NCBI GenBank assembly: GCA_017410425.1
Contig: JAFQQV010000035.1
Span: forward strand, 1-64,000
From: Oscillospiraceae bacterium
Lineage (GTDB): Bacteria; Bacillota; Clostridia; Oscillospirales; Oscillospiraceae
Reading direction: 5' to 3'
Length of the DNA: 64,000 nt
Position numbers and translations under genes: made by a program. This document shows, one piece after another, positions 8,574-17,170 of the stretch. Numbering within the stretch: position 1 is the stretch's first letter; each line of letters begins with the position of its first letter. The notes below the pieces were generated by a model. It saw only the letters and a program-made list of their open reading frames with translations. It was not told where the DNA came from and searched no databases.

Positions 8574-8601
8574 TTTACTTGACTTTGATTTCTGTTATAA
8601 T
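8574..8601 (+). promoter_or_regulatory. Sigma-A type promoter of ireB
   Basis: A TTTACT box (8574-8579) and TATAAT (8596-8601) are separated by 16 nt, in an AT-rich stretch 37 nt before the ireB start. The surrounding 8509-8638 gap holds no other gene. Confidence 0.7.
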
Positions 8602-8638
8602 ATAGCCATAAACAGAAATTGCTAAGGAGGGAAAGCTC

Positions 8639-8881
8639 ATGGAAGACGCCACCAGAAAGTTTGCTGCACTGGACAGCAAAGCCGAGATGAAGGAGATTTT
8701 GTCCTCGGTTTATAATTCACTGATGGTAAAGGGCTATAATCCTATCAACCAGATTGTGGGCTATATCCTCTCTGAGGACCCCACCTACATCACCAATTAC
8801 AACAATGCCCGCACTCTCATCTGCCGCATCGACAGGGATGAGCTGATGCAGGAACTGCTCAAGTGCTATCTTGACAAATGA
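8639..8881 (+). CDS. ireB: IreB family regulatory phosphoprotein (UPF0297)
   Basis: This small cytosolic protein of 80 residues has the family signature GYNPINQIVGYILSEDPTYI at 32-51 and the ending DELMQELLKCYLD. In Enterococcus faecalis IreB is phosphorylated on N-terminal threonines by the Ser/Thr kinase IreK and negatively controls cephalosporin tolerance; the only N-terminal threonine here is Thr5. A strong SD (AAGGAGGG) precedes ATG 8639. In many Firmicutes it sits with ruvX and mgtE-like genes; here it is monocistronic, with its own promoter and terminator. Confidence 0.95.
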   Translation: MEDATRKFAALDSKAEMKEILSSVYNSLMVKGYNPINQIVGYILSEDPTYITNYNNARTLICRIDRDELMQELLKCYLDK

Positions 8882-8890
8882 CAAAATAAA

Positions 8891-8916
8891 AAATCCGCTT
8901 CAATCGAAGCGGATTT
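8891..8916 (+). terminator. Intrinsic terminator after ireB
   Basis: AAATCCGCTTC (8891-8901) pairs with GAAGCGGATTT (8906-8916) around an AATC loop, followed by a T run. Confidence 0.9.
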
Positions 8917-8925
8917 TTTATTTAA

Positions 8926-8977
8926 AGCCTTCCCCCTTTGGGGGAAGGTGGCAGCCGGAGGCTGACGGATGAGGGGA
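8926..8977. repeat. Family A repeat, short copy 2
   Basis: The stem CCTTCCCCC/GGGGGAAGG is followed by GGCAGCCGGAGGCTGACGGATGAGGGG, which matches one half of family A (stem plus AGCC/GGCT hairpin and GAGGGG end). It lies between the ireB terminator and the stop of the convergent CoA-transferase gene. Confidence 0.6.
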
Positions 8978-8983
8978 GTGCTT

Positions 8984-10162
8984 TTACTTGAACACGCCTT
9001 TAGCCTCAAGAGCTGCGTAGTCAAGGCCCAGCTTGGCTATGACTTCCTCAGTGTGGTAGCCGATGGGGTAGCCTGCGTGCTTATACTCGCAGGGGCACTC
9101 GGAGAGCTTGATGGAAGTTGCAAGTTGCTTTACCTTCACGCCGGGATAGGTGGGAAGCTCCACATCCACCACCATTTCGCGCACCTTCACCTGCTCGTCC
9201 TCGAGGAGGGCTTCCTTCAAATCAAGCACAGGCTGGACGCAGGCGTCATAGTGGGAGAATACCTCAACCCACTCATCTCTGGTTTTGGTCTTGAAAATGC
9301 CGCGTATCTCGGCCTTGACCTCGGCCACGTTCTCGGGCATTACGGTGCCATCAATAAGATCCTCGCGGCCGATGGCCTTGCAGAAGCTGGCCCAGAACTG
9401 AGGCTCCAGGGAGCCGACAGACATATAGCCGCCGTCCTTGCACTTGTAGTAATCGTACATGCAGCCGCCGTTGAGACGCTCACCCTCGCGTTTGGGCTGG
9501 ATGCCGGAGACCAGGAAGCTTGCACCGTCAAGGCTGTTGAAGGGGACGCAGCCGTCCATCATGGCAACATCCACATACTGACCCATACCGGTGTTGCGGC
9601 GGTGGTTCACCGCGGCGAGAATGCCGATGACGGAGTTGAGAGAGCCGACAGCAATGTCTGCAATCTGGAAGTTCATCAGGCTGGGGCCTTCCTCCTCGCG
9701 GCCTGCGTGGGAGATGATGCCGGAGCGGGAGATGTAGTTTATGTCATGGCCGGCGGCGTTGCGCAGAGGGCCGGTCTGACCGTAGCCGGTGAGGGAGCAG
9801 TAGATCACGCCGGGGTTGATGGCCTTGAGAGTCTCATAGCCCAGACCCAGCTTGTCCATGACGCCGGGGCGAAACTGTTCCAGAACAATGTCGTATTCCT
9901 TGACCAGTTCCTTGACGATCTCAACGGCCTCAGGGGTCTTGAGATTCAGGCTCATGGTCTTTTTGTTGCGGCCCAGCCAGGCCTGGCAGGCGGAAATGTC
10001 GGTGCCTTCAATAAAGGGGGGATAGTCCAGAACAATGTCCGGCTTGGACTTGGAGCTGATTTTGAGAACCTCCGCGCCCATGTCGGCCAGCATCAGAGAA
10101 GCAAAGGGGCCGGGAAGCAGAGTGGAAAAGTCCAGTATTTTAAGTCCGTCAAGAGAGCCCAT
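8984..10162 (-). CDS. Family III CoA-transferase (CaiB/BaiF type)
   Basis: This 392-residue protein transfers CoA between carboxylic acids. It begins LDGLKILDFSTLLPGPFASLMLADMGAEVLKI and keeps GRNKKTMSLNLK, VLEQFRPGVMDKLGLGY and GYGQTGPLRNAAGHDINYIS, where the aspartate of GHD is the catalytic residue of the family. The ending VKQLATSIKLSECP ... GYHTEEVIAKLGL is also typical. It has a strong SD (TAGGAGGT) before ATG 10162 and stands alone with no beta-oxidation or bile-acid genes beside it, so the substrate is unknown. Candidates are acyl-CoA racemase-like or carnitine/bile-acid type activities; the sequence alone does not decide. Confidence 0.9.
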   Translation of the reverse strand: MGSLDGLKILDFSTLLPGPFASLMLADMGAEVLKISSKSKPDIVLDYPPFIEGTDISACQAWLGRNKKTMSLNLKTPEAVEIVKELVKEYDIVLEQFRPGVMDKLGLGYETLKAINPGVIYCSLTGYGQTGPLRNAAGHDINYISRSGIISHAGREEEGPSLMNFQIADIAVGSLNSVIGILAAVNHRRNTGMGQYVDVAMMDGCVPFNSLDGASFLVSGIQPKREGERLNGGCMYDYYKCKDGGYMSVGSLEPQFWASFCKAIGREDLIDGTVMPENVAEVKAEIRGIFKTKTRDEWVEVFSHYDACVQPVLDLKEALLEDEQVKVREMVVDVELPTYPGVKVKQLATSIKLSECPCEYKHAGYPIGYHTEEVIAKLGLDYAALEAKGVFK

Positions 10163-10227
10163 GGGGGTACCTCCTAAAAATTATTATAAAGATATTTTAT
10201 AATAAAAAAACTTTCGATGCAATATTT

Positions 10228-10333
10228 AAAGGCTCCCTCTGATGAGGGAGCTGTCGAGCGGAGCGAGACTGAGGGAGAGAAAACTACCCCTCAGTCACTT
10301 CGTGACAGCTCCCCTGACAAGGGGAGCCTTTGG
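10228..10333. repeat. Family A repeat, copy 3
   Basis: GGCTCCCTC/GAGGGAGCTGTCGAGC opens the element and CAGCTCCCCTGACAAGGGGAGCC closes it. GAGCGGAGCGAGACTGAGGGA and CCCTCAGTCACTTCGTGAC lie between. The two halves are inverted relative to each other. It fills the gap between copA and the CoA-transferase gene. Confidence 0.8.
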
Positions 10334-10348
10334 ATATTGCGGGTTTTC

Positions 10349-10555
10349 TTACTCGATGCCCAGAACTTCGTAACCCTTATCAACAACGGCGGCGGTGAGG
10401 GCGGCATCGTCCAGAGCCACGCCGGTGACGACGGCGGTGCCGGCAACGTGGCTGACCTCAGCGACTTCAACGCTGTCCATGGCCTCGAGAGCCTTCTTTA
10501 CGTTTGCCTCGCAGTGGGGGCACATCATGCCGGAAATCTTCATGGTCTTGGTCAT
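10349..10555 (-). CDS. Possible internally started CopZ-like copper chaperone within copA
   Basis: The last 68 codons of copA form a complete HMA domain beginning [15 protein letters not shown]. The ATG (10553-10555) has a good SD (AGGAG, 10565-10569) 9 nt upstream, inside the copA reading frame. Independent initiation would release a small CopZ-like chaperone that hands Cu(I) to the pump. In E. coli a comparable chaperone is released from copA by frameshifting. Whether this start is used is inference; the domain itself is certain. Confidence 0.45.
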   Translation of the reverse strand: MTKTMKISGMMCPHCEANVKKALEAMDSVEVAEVSHVAGTAVVTGVALDDAALTAAVVDKGYEVLGIE

Positions 10556-12868
10556 AGTAGTATTCTCCTGTTCTATAATATTTTCTTCTTTATGCTTATG
10601 CTTTATCTTGCGGTCCCTTGAGGGATCGTGGATATTCTTGAAATTCAGTCTCAGCGCGTTGGACACAACGCAGAAGCTGGAAAGGCTCATGGCGGCGGCG
10701 CCCAGCATGGGGTTGAGGGTGATGCCGATGCCGGAGAACAGGCCGGCTGCCACGGGGATGCCCAGCGTGTTATAGAAGAAGGCCCAGAAAAGATTTTCGT
10801 GGATATTCTTCAAAGTTGCGCGGCTGAGACGGATGGCGGCGCTGACGTCCTTTAGTGAACCGTTCATCAGCACCACGTCGGCTGCATCCACGGCGATGTC
10901 TGCACCGGCGCCGATGGCGATACCCACGTCGGCCCGGGTCAGGGCCGGGGCATCGTTTATTCCGTCGCCCACCATGGCGGTGCTGCCCTGAGCGGAGAAT
11001 TTCCGCACCACGGCCTCCTTGCCGTCGGGCAGGACACCGGCAATGACCTCATCCACGCCCACCTGACGGCCTATAGCCTCAGCGGTGCGCTGATTATCGC
11101 CGGTTAACATAACCACATGGATGCCCATGTTTTTCAGCTCGGTAATAGCCTCGCTGCTGTCGGGCTTGATTACGTCAGCCACGGCAATGATGCCAAGAAG
11201 CTTATCGTCACGGGAGAAGAAAAGGGGAGTTTTGCCGGCGTTTGAGAGTTCTTCTGATTTGCGGCGGAAATCTTCACTGATGGGGCAGCGGACGGAGACG
11301 GTTTTGAGATTGCCGCCCAGCGCCTTTACGCCGTCAACAACAGCGCTGACACCGCTGCCGGGCAGGGCGGTGAAACTCTCTGCAGTGCCGCGGATTATGC
11401 CGCGGAATATGTTGCGGCTTTCGGCGCCGCGGATAATGGCCTTGGCAAGGGGATGCTCGCTCCGGCTTTCCAGGGCAGCTGCAAAGCTGAGAAGTTCATT
11501 TTCACTCACACCCGGGACGGGGATGATGTCGGTAATTTCAGGGGTGCCGGCGGTGATGGTGCCGGTCTTGTCCAGCACAACAGTTTCAAGCTTGCCGGCA
11601 GCCTCCATGGAGACAGCGGTTTTGAAGAGTATGCCGTGCTTTGCACCCATGCCGTTACCCACCATGATGGCAACTGGCGTGGCAAGACCCAGCGCGCAGG
11701 GGCAGCTGATGACCAGCACGGAGATTGCACGGGCGATTGCAAAGCCAAAGCTTTCTCCCAGCAGCAGCCAGACGATGAGGGTCAGCACGGCGATGGACAT
11801 GACCACCGGCACAAACACACCGGAGACCTTGTCGGCAATTTTGGCAATGGGGGCCTTGGTGGCGGAGGCCTCAGACACCATGCGGATGATCTGGCTGAGG
11901 GTGGTGTCCTCACCTACCCGCAGGGCGCGGCAGCGGAGATAGCCCTCGTGGTTTACGGTGGCGGCGGAAACTCTGTCGCCCACGGTCTTGTCCACAGGCA
12001 GGCTTTCACCGGTAAGGGCGGACTCGTCAACGGAGCTTGTGCCCTCGATGATGATGCCGTCTACGGGGAAGCTTTCGCCGGGGCGGACGGCGAAAATGTC
12101 GTCCTTCTTAAGCTCCTCAATGGGAATGATGCGTTCAATCTCGTTCTCCACAATAGTTGCGGTCTGGGGCGCCAGCTTCATAAGCCCGCGCAGAGCGTCG
12201 GTGGTCTTGCCCTTGGCTCTGGCCTCCAGCATCTTGCCCACGGTAATGAGGGTGAGGATCATGGCGGCGGATTCAAAATACAGCTCATGGCGCAGATGGT
12301 TTGCCTCGGCAAAGCTTTCAAGCGCCGTCATCTGGAACATGGCGTAGCAGCTGTAAACGAAGGCGGCGGCAGAACCCAGGGCCACCAGCGTGTCCATATT
12401 GGGCGCCCTGTGCAGCAGGCTCTTGAAGCCGGAGATAAAAAACTTCTGGTTTATTACCATCACGATGCCGGCCAGCAGCAGCTGGCTCAGGGCAAAGGCG
12501 CTGGGGCTTTTATCCAGCAGGGGCAGCTGGGGCAGGCCCACCATATGGCCCATGGAGATATACATCAGCACCGCAAGAAAGCCCAGAGAATACACCAGCC
12601 TGCGCTTGAGCACAGGGGTTTCATGGTCGGCAAGGGCATCTTCTTCGTTTTGGTGGCTGGCTTTTGCAGCGCCCTTGGGGGCAGCGCCGTAGCCCGCGGC
12701 AGTGACGGCGGCAACAATCTCAGCCTCAGAGACACTGCCTTCCACGGCCATGGAATTTGTCAGCAGGTTTACGCTGCAGCTTTCTATACCCGGCAGTGCA
12801 GACACGGCCTTTTCAACTCTGGCAGAGCAGGCGGCGCAGCTCATGCCGCTAATGTCATAAGTTTGCAT
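10349..12868 (-). CDS. copA: Copper-translocating P1B-type ATPase with a fused C-terminal CopZ-like domain
   Basis: This 839-residue membrane pump exports Cu(I). It has an N-terminal HMA domain with GMSCAAC (8-14), membrane helices, the actuator motif TGES near 286-289, the transmembrane metal motif CPC (389-391), the phosphorylation site DKTGT (433-437), the nucleotide-binding SEHPLAKAI, and [10 protein letters not shown]. After the last helices a charged linker ([19 protein letters not shown]) leads to a second HMA domain (772-839) with [10 protein letters not shown]. An ATG at 10553-10555 with AGGAG 9 nt upstream could start that last domain separately. It lies 13 nt downstream of csoR in one operon. 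Usual CopA length is about 730-820 and lacks a C-terminal HMA. Confidence 0.96.
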   Translation of the reverse strand: MQTYDISGMSCAACSARVEKAVSALPGIESCSVNLLTNSMAVEGSVSEAEIVAAVTAAGYGAAPKGAAKASHQNEEDALADHETPVLKRRLVYSLGFLAVLMYISMGHMVGLPQLPLLDKSPSAFALSQLLLAGIVMVINQKFFISGFKSLLHRAPNMDTLVALGSAAAFVYSCYAMFQMTALESFAEANHLRHELYFESAAMILTLITVGKMLEARAKGKTTDALRGLMKLAPQTATIVENEIERIIPIEELKKDDIFAVRPGESFPVDGIIIEGTSSVDESALTGESLPVDKTVGDRVSAATVNHEGYLRCRALRVGEDTTLSQIIRMVSEASATKAPIAKIADKVSGVFVPVVMSIAVLTLIVWLLLGESFGFAIARAISVLVISCPCALGLATPVAIMVGNGMGAKHGILFKTAVSMEAAGKLETVVLDKTGTITAGTPEITDIIPVPGVSENELLSFAAALESRSEHPLAKAIIRGAESRNIFRGIIRGTAESFTALPGSGVSAVVDGVKALGGNLKTVSVRCPISEDFRRKSEELSNAGKTPLFFSRDDKLLGIIAVADVIKPDSSEAITELKNMGIHVVMLTGDNQRTAEAIGRQVGVDEVIAGVLPDGKEAVVRKFSAQGSTAMVGDGINDAPALTRADVGIAIGAGADIAVDAADVVLMNGSLKDVSAAIRLSRATLKNIHENLFWAFFYNTLGIPVAAGLFSGIGITLNPMLGAAAMSLSSFCVVSNALRLNFKNIHDPSRDRKIKHKHKEENIIEQENTTMTKTMKISGMMCPHCEANVKKALEAMDSVEVAEVSHVAGTAVVTGVALDDAALTAAVVDKGYEVLGIE

Positions 12869-12881
12869 GGAGCCTCCTTTC

Positions 12882-13184
12882 TTATTTCATCAGCTTGTGT
12901 AAAAGAGCAACAAGCTCATCAATGGTTTCGTTCTTGCCGCTTCTGATGTCATCAGCAACGCAAGTGTGTATATGGTTTGAAAGCAGCTCACGGCTGAAGG
13001 CGTTGAGAGCCGCCTGAATGGCGCTGACCTGGGTGAGAATATCGGTGCAGTACGCGTCAGACTCTATCATCTTTCTGACACCCCTGACCTGACCTTCTAT
13101 ACGGCTCAGGCGATTGGTAAGCGCTTTGAACTCCTCCGCAGAGCGCTGCTTTGTCTTATGGGAACAGCAAGTAATTTCTTCCAT
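12882..13184 (-). CDS. csoR: Copper-sensing transcriptional repressor CsoR
   Basis: This 100-residue four-helix repressor releases DNA when it binds Cu(I). The defining Cys-His-Cys set is present: C46 (DAYCTDIL), H71 and C75 (NHIHTC). [23 protein letters not shown] is the family's DNA-facing region. An extra CC pair lies near the N-terminus (C6-C7). The SD AGGAGG is 6 nt before ATG 13184. It is the first gene of the csoR-copA operon, and its promoter carries two palindromic sites, consistent with autoregulation. Confidence 0.95.
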   Translation of the reverse strand: MEEITCCSHKTKQRSAEEFKALTNRLSRIEGQVRGVRKMIESDAYCTDILTQVSAIQAALNAFSRELLSNHIHTCVADDIRSGKNETIDELVALLHKLMK

Positions 13185-13195
13185 ATTGTCCTCCT

Positions 13196-13246
13196 ATACC
13201 CCTTGGGGGTATGTTTAGTATATACCCCCTTGGGGTATATGTCAAG
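13196..13246 (-). promoter_or_regulatory. csoR-copA promoter with two CsoR operators
   Basis: On the minus strand TTGACA (13241-13246) and TATACT (13218-13223) are spaced by exactly 17 nt. The spacer is filled by a palindrome, TACCCCAAGGGGGTA (within 13221-13241). A second palindrome, ATACCCCCAAGGGGTATA (13196-13213), lies between the start site and the SD. G-tract palindromes of this form are the usual CsoR sites. Occupancy would block polymerase at one site and transcription or translation start at the other. Confidence 0.88.
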
Positions 13247-13275
13247 ATGGGCTTGAATTAATTTACACAAAATGC

Positions 13276-13303
13276 TTGTGTTTATCGCTTATTCTGATAA
13301 AAT
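13276..13303 (+). promoter_or_regulatory. Putative promoter of the 13.3-15.6 kb operon
   Basis: TTGTGT (13276-13281) and TAAAAT (13298-13303) are spaced by 16 nt, 42 nt before the first start codon. It is divergent from the copper promoter. Confidence 0.45.
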
Positions 13304-13345
13304 TAAAATGTACAATTATGAGCAAAAATGCCATGAGGTATGATT

Positions 13346-14098
13346 ATGGACAAGTCTCAAAAGAAAAAAGCGGCTGTATCCGCAGTTGCGGCGGTGACGG
13401 CGGCAGGCGTGCTGGTGGGCGGAACCTTCAACTCTCCGGCGGAGCTGCTGGACGATGCCCCTGATGCGCTGGTGCAGACCCTTGATATGGATATGGACAG
13501 CCAGACCGATGCCGGCGATGACAGCGGCGACGGTGAGGAGGAAGAGGCACGCAGCAAGCCCGGCTCTGCAGTGAGGCGGCTTGTGATGCAGATTCCCACG
13601 CCTCTGCGCGCTGTGGTGGCGCTGCCCCTATGGCTTCTGGGTACGCTGCTTATTAATCTGGGCTCCACGCTCTGGGGCGCGCTCTTGTCCCCGGTGTTCT
13701 CGGCTGTGCTCAGTTGGCTCGCTGTGGCTGTGATGGTGCTGATCACCTTCCTGCTGGCAGCCAAGACTATTGCGCCGGATCTGCCGATAAGGAAGATCTT
13801 GAACAAGCGCTCGTTGCTGGGAATCCTGGGGCTTTGCCTTTGCTTCGGTCTGCTTGACAGTCTGCTGCCTTTGGTCTGGGATGAATACCTCAGATTCAGC
13901 CAGATGGTGAAGGCTATCGGCTCCTGCATTTGCACGGCGGTGCCTATCGCCTTTTTCCTCAGATGGAACAGCCGCAGGCTCAGGAAAATGGAAGAGGAGC
14001 TGGCAGAGGCTGAGGAAGAACTCAGCTATGAGGCGCGGGAGAAGGCCGCCCGTGAGCTTATCCTTGAGCTGGCTGACAGCGTAAGCCGCCGCTATTAA
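13346..14098 (+). CDS. Uncharacterised membrane protein
   Basis: I do not recognise this family. The 250-residue product starts with a lysine-rich segment and a hydrophobic stretch ([20 protein letters not shown]), followed by an acidic, low-complexity region (DMDMDSQTDAGDDSGDGEEEEA, about 48-69). It then has three or four membrane segments (about 90-190) and a charged C-terminal helix likely to form a coiled coil (RRLRKMEEELAEAEEELSYEAREKAAREL). ATG 13346 is chosen because GAGG lies 7 nt upstream; an ATG at 13340 is too close to that site. It is 21 nt from the next gene, so the two are probably co-transcribed. Confidence 0.8.
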   Translation: MDKSQKKKAAVSAVAAVTAAGVLVGGTFNSPAELLDDAPDALVQTLDMDMDSQTDAGDDSGDGEEEEARSKPGSAVRRLVMQIPTPLRAVVALPLWLLGTLLINLGSTLWGALLSPVFSAVLSWLAVAVMVLITFLLAAKTIAPDLPIRKILNKRSLLGILGLCLCFGLLDSLLPLVWDEYLRFSQMVKAIGSCICTAVPIAFFLRWNSRRLRKMEEELAEAEEELSYEAREKAARELILELADSVSRRY

Positions 14099-14119
14099 TT
14101 ATTCGCTTCGGAGAAAAAA

Positions 14120-15475
14120 GTGATCAGAAAATATAAAAAAATTATAATTGGACTGCTTGCGCTGTGGATTTTGTTCTGCCTTGCCTACGGCGGAATGATA
14201 TGGCGTGAAATGCTTATTTTCAACAGGGGCTCTGAGCTTATGTCCCAGGGGGACTACGCTTCGGCAAAGCTGGAGTTTGAGAAGATAGGCGAGACGGAGA
14301 AAATAGCCCAGTGCGACAGCGAGCTTAAGCGCGCCGCAGCCTATGCCGCCGCGCTGGAACGCCTGGATAGAGCCAGGGCATACATGGAAGAGGGAAAGCT
14401 GGAGGAAGCCAAGGCAGAGCTTATAATCCTGGGCGACTTTGAAGACGCGCCGGAGCTTGTTACAGAGTGCGAATACCGCATGGCCCTGAAGCTTCGTGAC
14501 GAGGGCGAGCTTACAGAGGCTCTGCTCAAGGCCCAGAAGCTGGGTGAACATGCCGGGGCACTGGAGCTTGCAGCAGAGCTCAGGGAGGAAATTTACCAGC
14601 AGGCTCTGAGTCTTGCCTATGAGTGTAGAATAGACGAGGCCATGGCGCTGTTTGAAAAGCTGCTGGACTACCGGGATTCCCAGATGCTGTATCTCAGGTG
14701 CAGCGAGAGAAAGGCAAATCTCCAGTCTGAATGGGCAGAGCCTGTGAAGTACTCGGATTATGCCGGCCTGGATGTGGGCAGCGGCAGACTCTACTGGCAC
14801 AGGATTGGCCTTGTGTATGTGCCCCATGAGGCAGGGTCAGAGACTACGGGCATGATATTCTACCCCGGCGGCTATGACCAGTCCCTTGCCAACGGCTATA
14901 TGACGGACTATCTCTACGGTTACTACGGTGAGCTGCCAAATGCAATAATGGTCTTCTGCTATGCCAACGGCTTTGGCGGCAGCTATGCCGAAAAGGCTGA
15001 GGATTCCTACAATGTGCTGGAGCAGGCTGCCATGGAGAACAATGTCTTTATCCATGATGTGGCCCTGATCGGCGCCAGCAACGGGGCCTATACTGCGGCC
15101 CATGCGGCGGTGTGGTTCTATGAGGAAAAGGGTATTGAGGTAAAAAAAGTGCTGACCCTGGATGCAGGACAGCATTGGGAAAGCTTTATGCCGGTGCTTG
15201 GCACCGAGGAATGTGACGTGATGGCCCAGACCGGAACAAAGTTCCTGCTGGTGGAGGGTGACGGCGTTGGCATGAACAAGCTTGCCATACAGACTATGGT
15301 TGCCCATAAGATGGATGTGACCATCGCCCATGTTGAAAATTATGGCCACTACAGCGTTATCTACGATGCAATGAAATACGGCCTGTTCAATTGGGCTGCC
15401 GGAGCTTCAGAGCTGCCGGAGCACGAAAATTACAAATACATTCCTCTGGACAAAAATTCAACATATCCAAACTGA
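14120..15475 (+). CDS. Membrane-anchored protein with TPR-like repeats and an alpha/beta-hydrolase-like domain
   Basis: The 451-residue product starts at GTG 14120 (GGAG about 5 nt before). One transmembrane helix (about 8-27) places the rest outside the cell or facing the membrane. Residues 35-210 are repeated helix pairs of TPR type (MSQGDYASAKLEFEKIGE, YMEEGKLEEAKAELIILGD, ALSLAYECRIDEAMALFEKLLDY). From about 235 a hydrolase-like fold follows: TGMIFYPGGYDQ, the nucleophile-elbow-like GASNGA, and YGHYSVI near the end supplying a possible histidine. Substrate and exact family are unknown. It is flanked by an unknown membrane protein and a 38-residue peptide in the same orientation. Confidence 0.75.
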   Translation: MIRKYKKIIIGLLALWILFCLAYGGMIWREMLIFNRGSELMSQGDYASAKLEFEKIGETEKIAQCDSELKRAAAYAAALERLDRARAYMEEGKLEEAKAELIILGDFEDAPELVTECEYRMALKLRDEGELTEALLKAQKLGEHAGALELAAELREEIYQQALSLAYECRIDEAMALFEKLLDYRDSQMLYLRCSERKANLQSEWAEPVKYSDYAGLDVGSGRLYWHRIGLVYVPHEAGSETTGMIFYPGGYDQSLANGYMTDYLYGYYGELPNAIMVFCYANGFGGSYAEKAEDSYNVLEQAAMENNVFIHDVALIGASNGAYTAAHAAVWFYEEKGIEVKKVLTLDAGQHWESFMPVLGTEECDVMAQTGTKFLLVEGDGVGMNKLAIQTMVAHKMDVTIAHVENYGHYSVIYDAMKYGLFNWAAGASELPEHENYKYIPLDKNSTYPN

Positions 15476-15507
15476 GAACAATAATTGGGAGATAAAGGAG
15501 AAAAATT

Positions 15508-15624
15508 ATGTTTGAGGCATTGATGGAGAACTTCAAGTACATGGATGAGAGCACAAAGGCTGGCCTTATGTTTGCCGCCGGTATTGCTGTGTACTATCTG
15601 TTCAGCAAGCTTTTCAAGAAGTAA
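15508..15624 (+). CDS. 38-residue single-pass membrane peptide
   Basis: A small frame with an excellent SD (AAAGGAG, 15494-15500) 7 nt before ATG 15508 encodes an acidic N-terminal helix (MFEALMENFKYMDESTK), a hydrophobic segment (AGLMFAAGIAVYYLF) and a basic tail (SKLFKK). It ends right before a strong terminator, so it is the last gene of the 13.3-15.6 kb operon. The SD, clean hydrophobic segment and position support a real gene; function is unknown. Confidence 0.7.
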   Translation: MFEALMENFKYMDESTKAGLMFAAGIAVYYLFSKLFKK

Positions 15625-15632
15625 TCAAACAA

Positions 15633-15666
15633 AAAGAAGCGTTCCTCATGTGAGGAACGCTTCTTT
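15633..15666 (+). terminator. Strong hairpin terminator
   Basis: AAAGAAGCGTTCCTCA (15633-15648) pairs perfectly with TGAGGAACGCTTCTTT (15651-15666), followed by ATTT. It closes the upstream operon and, read in reverse, can terminate cysS, whose stop is at 15676. Confidence 0.9.
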
Positions 15667-15675
15667 ATTTAGCAA

Positions 15676-17127
15676 TCAGATTTTCTTCCACTTTACGCCG
15701 TGGGGGATGTCGGTAAGCTCAACGCCGGCGGCCTTCAGCTCGTCGCGGATACGGTCAGCCTCGGCAAAGTTCTTTGCCTTCTTGGCATCCTGACGGGCCT
15801 GAATGAGGGCCTCGATCTCAGTATCGGCTTCGCCGGACTCGGACACGATGGTGAACTGGCCTGCAACAACGGCCTGCTTCTTAAGCTCTTCGCGCTTTGC
15901 TGCTGCCTTTTCGATGAGGTCAAGGCTCAGCACCTTGTCAAACTCGACAAGAACTGCAAGCTTGGTAGCATCGTTGGTCTTGTACTTGAGCACATCGTAA
16001 ACAGCGGTGACAGCCAGGGAGGAGTTCAGGTCATTGTCCATAGCGGTGCAGAACTTGGCTCTCAGTGCATCGAAGGCCTCCTGCTCAAACTCGCCATCCT
16101 CGGGCTTGAGGGCTGCGATCTTATTGATGAGCTTATTGTAGGTGCCCTGTGCATTGTCCAGATTCTCCCAGGAGAAGACAAGGCTCTTGCGGTAATGGCT
16201 CTGCAGGCAGAAGAGACGGTAGGCCAGAGGATCATAGCCCTTTTCTTCCAGCAGGGAAACGGTGAGAAACTCGCCGCTGCTCTTGCTCATCTTGCCGCTG
16301 TTGGTGTTCAGGTGGAGGACATGCATCCAGAAATTGCACCATTTGTGGCCCAGGAAAGCCTCAGACTGGGCGATTTCGTTGGTGTGGTGGGGGAAAGCGT
16401 TATCAATACCACCGCAGTGGATGTCGATGGTTTCACCCAGATGCTTCATGGAAATGCCGGAGCACTCAATGTGCCAGCCGGGGTAGCCAACGCCCCAGGG
16501 AGAATCCCATTTCAGGGCCTGGTCTTCAAACTTGGACTTGGTGAACCAGAGAACAAAGTCGTTCTTGTTGCGCTTGTTGGTGTCTTCCTCGACGCCTTCG
16601 CGCACACCGACGTTCAGGTCTTCTTCCTTGAAGTCGTTGAAGATGTAGTAGCGATCCAGCTTGGAGGTGTCAAAGTAGATGTTGCCGCCGGCCTGATAGG
16701 CATAGCCCTTATCCAGCAGGGTGGAGATGATGTTGATGTAGTCATCAATGCAGTTGGTGGCGGGCTCAACAACATCGGGGGTCTTGATGTTCAGCTTTGC
16801 GCAGTCGGCAAAGAAAGCGTCGGTGTAGAACTGGGCGATCTCCATGACGGTCTTCTGCTCGCGCTTTGCGCCTTTGAGCATCTTGTCCTCACCCTCGTCA
16901 GCGTCGGAGGTCAGGTGACCCACGTCAGTGATGTTCATAACGCGCTTTACGTTGTAGCCTGCAAAGCGCAGGTACTTCTCAAGAATATCCTCCATGATGT
17001 AGGAGCGGAGGTTGCCGATGTGGGCAAAGTGATATACGGTGGGGCCGCAGGTGTACATCTTGACCAGCTCAGGGTCAATGGGAACGAACTCCTGCTTTTT
17101 TCTGGTGGCGGAATTATATAAATACAT
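15676..17127 (-). CDS. cysS: Cysteinyl-tRNA synthetase
   Basis: This class I synthetase of 483 residues charges tRNA-Cys. The zinc ligand Cys27 is in YTCGPTVY, the HIGH-type motif is HIGN (36-39), and the remaining zinc ligands appear in WHIECSGIS and CGGIDNAFPHHTNE. KMSKS follows in SGKMSKSSGEF, and the C-terminal helical anticodon-recognition region ends RIRDELKAAGVELTD. It is the last gene of the leftward pgsA-cysS series, 43 nt after pgsA, and ends at the bidirectional terminator. A tRNA-Cys gene occurs in this window near 54.4 kb. Confidence 0.97.
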   Translation of the reverse strand: MYLYNSATRKKQEFVPIDPELVKMYTCGPTVYHFAHIGNLRSYIMEDILEKYLRFAGYNVKRVMNITDVGHLTSDADEGEDKMLKGAKREQKTVMEIAQFYTDAFFADCAKLNIKTPDVVEPATNCIDDYINIISTLLDKGYAYQAGGNIYFDTSKLDRYYIFNDFKEEDLNVGVREGVEEDTNKRNKNDFVLWFTKSKFEDQALKWDSPWGVGYPGWHIECSGISMKHLGETIDIHCGGIDNAFPHHTNEIAQSEAFLGHKWCNFWMHVLHLNTNSGKMSKSSGEFLTVSLLEEKGYDPLAYRLFCLQSHYRKSLVFSWENLDNAQGTYNKLINKIAALKPEDGEFEQEAFDALRAKFCTAMDNDLNSSLAVTAVYDVLKYKTNDATKLAVLVEFDKVLSLDLIEKAAAKREELKKQAVVAGQFTIVSESGEADTEIEALIQARQDAKKAKNFAEADRIRDELKAAGVELTDIPHGVKWKKI

Positions 17128-17170
17128 GGTATTCTCCGATCTGCCGCTTATGCGGCTTGAATTTTATGTA

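Noticed and set aside
15700..17121. Plus-strand open frame of 473 codons antisense to cysS
   Set aside because: Exact antisense of a conserved synthetase, no SD, no recognisable motif; a codon-bias shadow.
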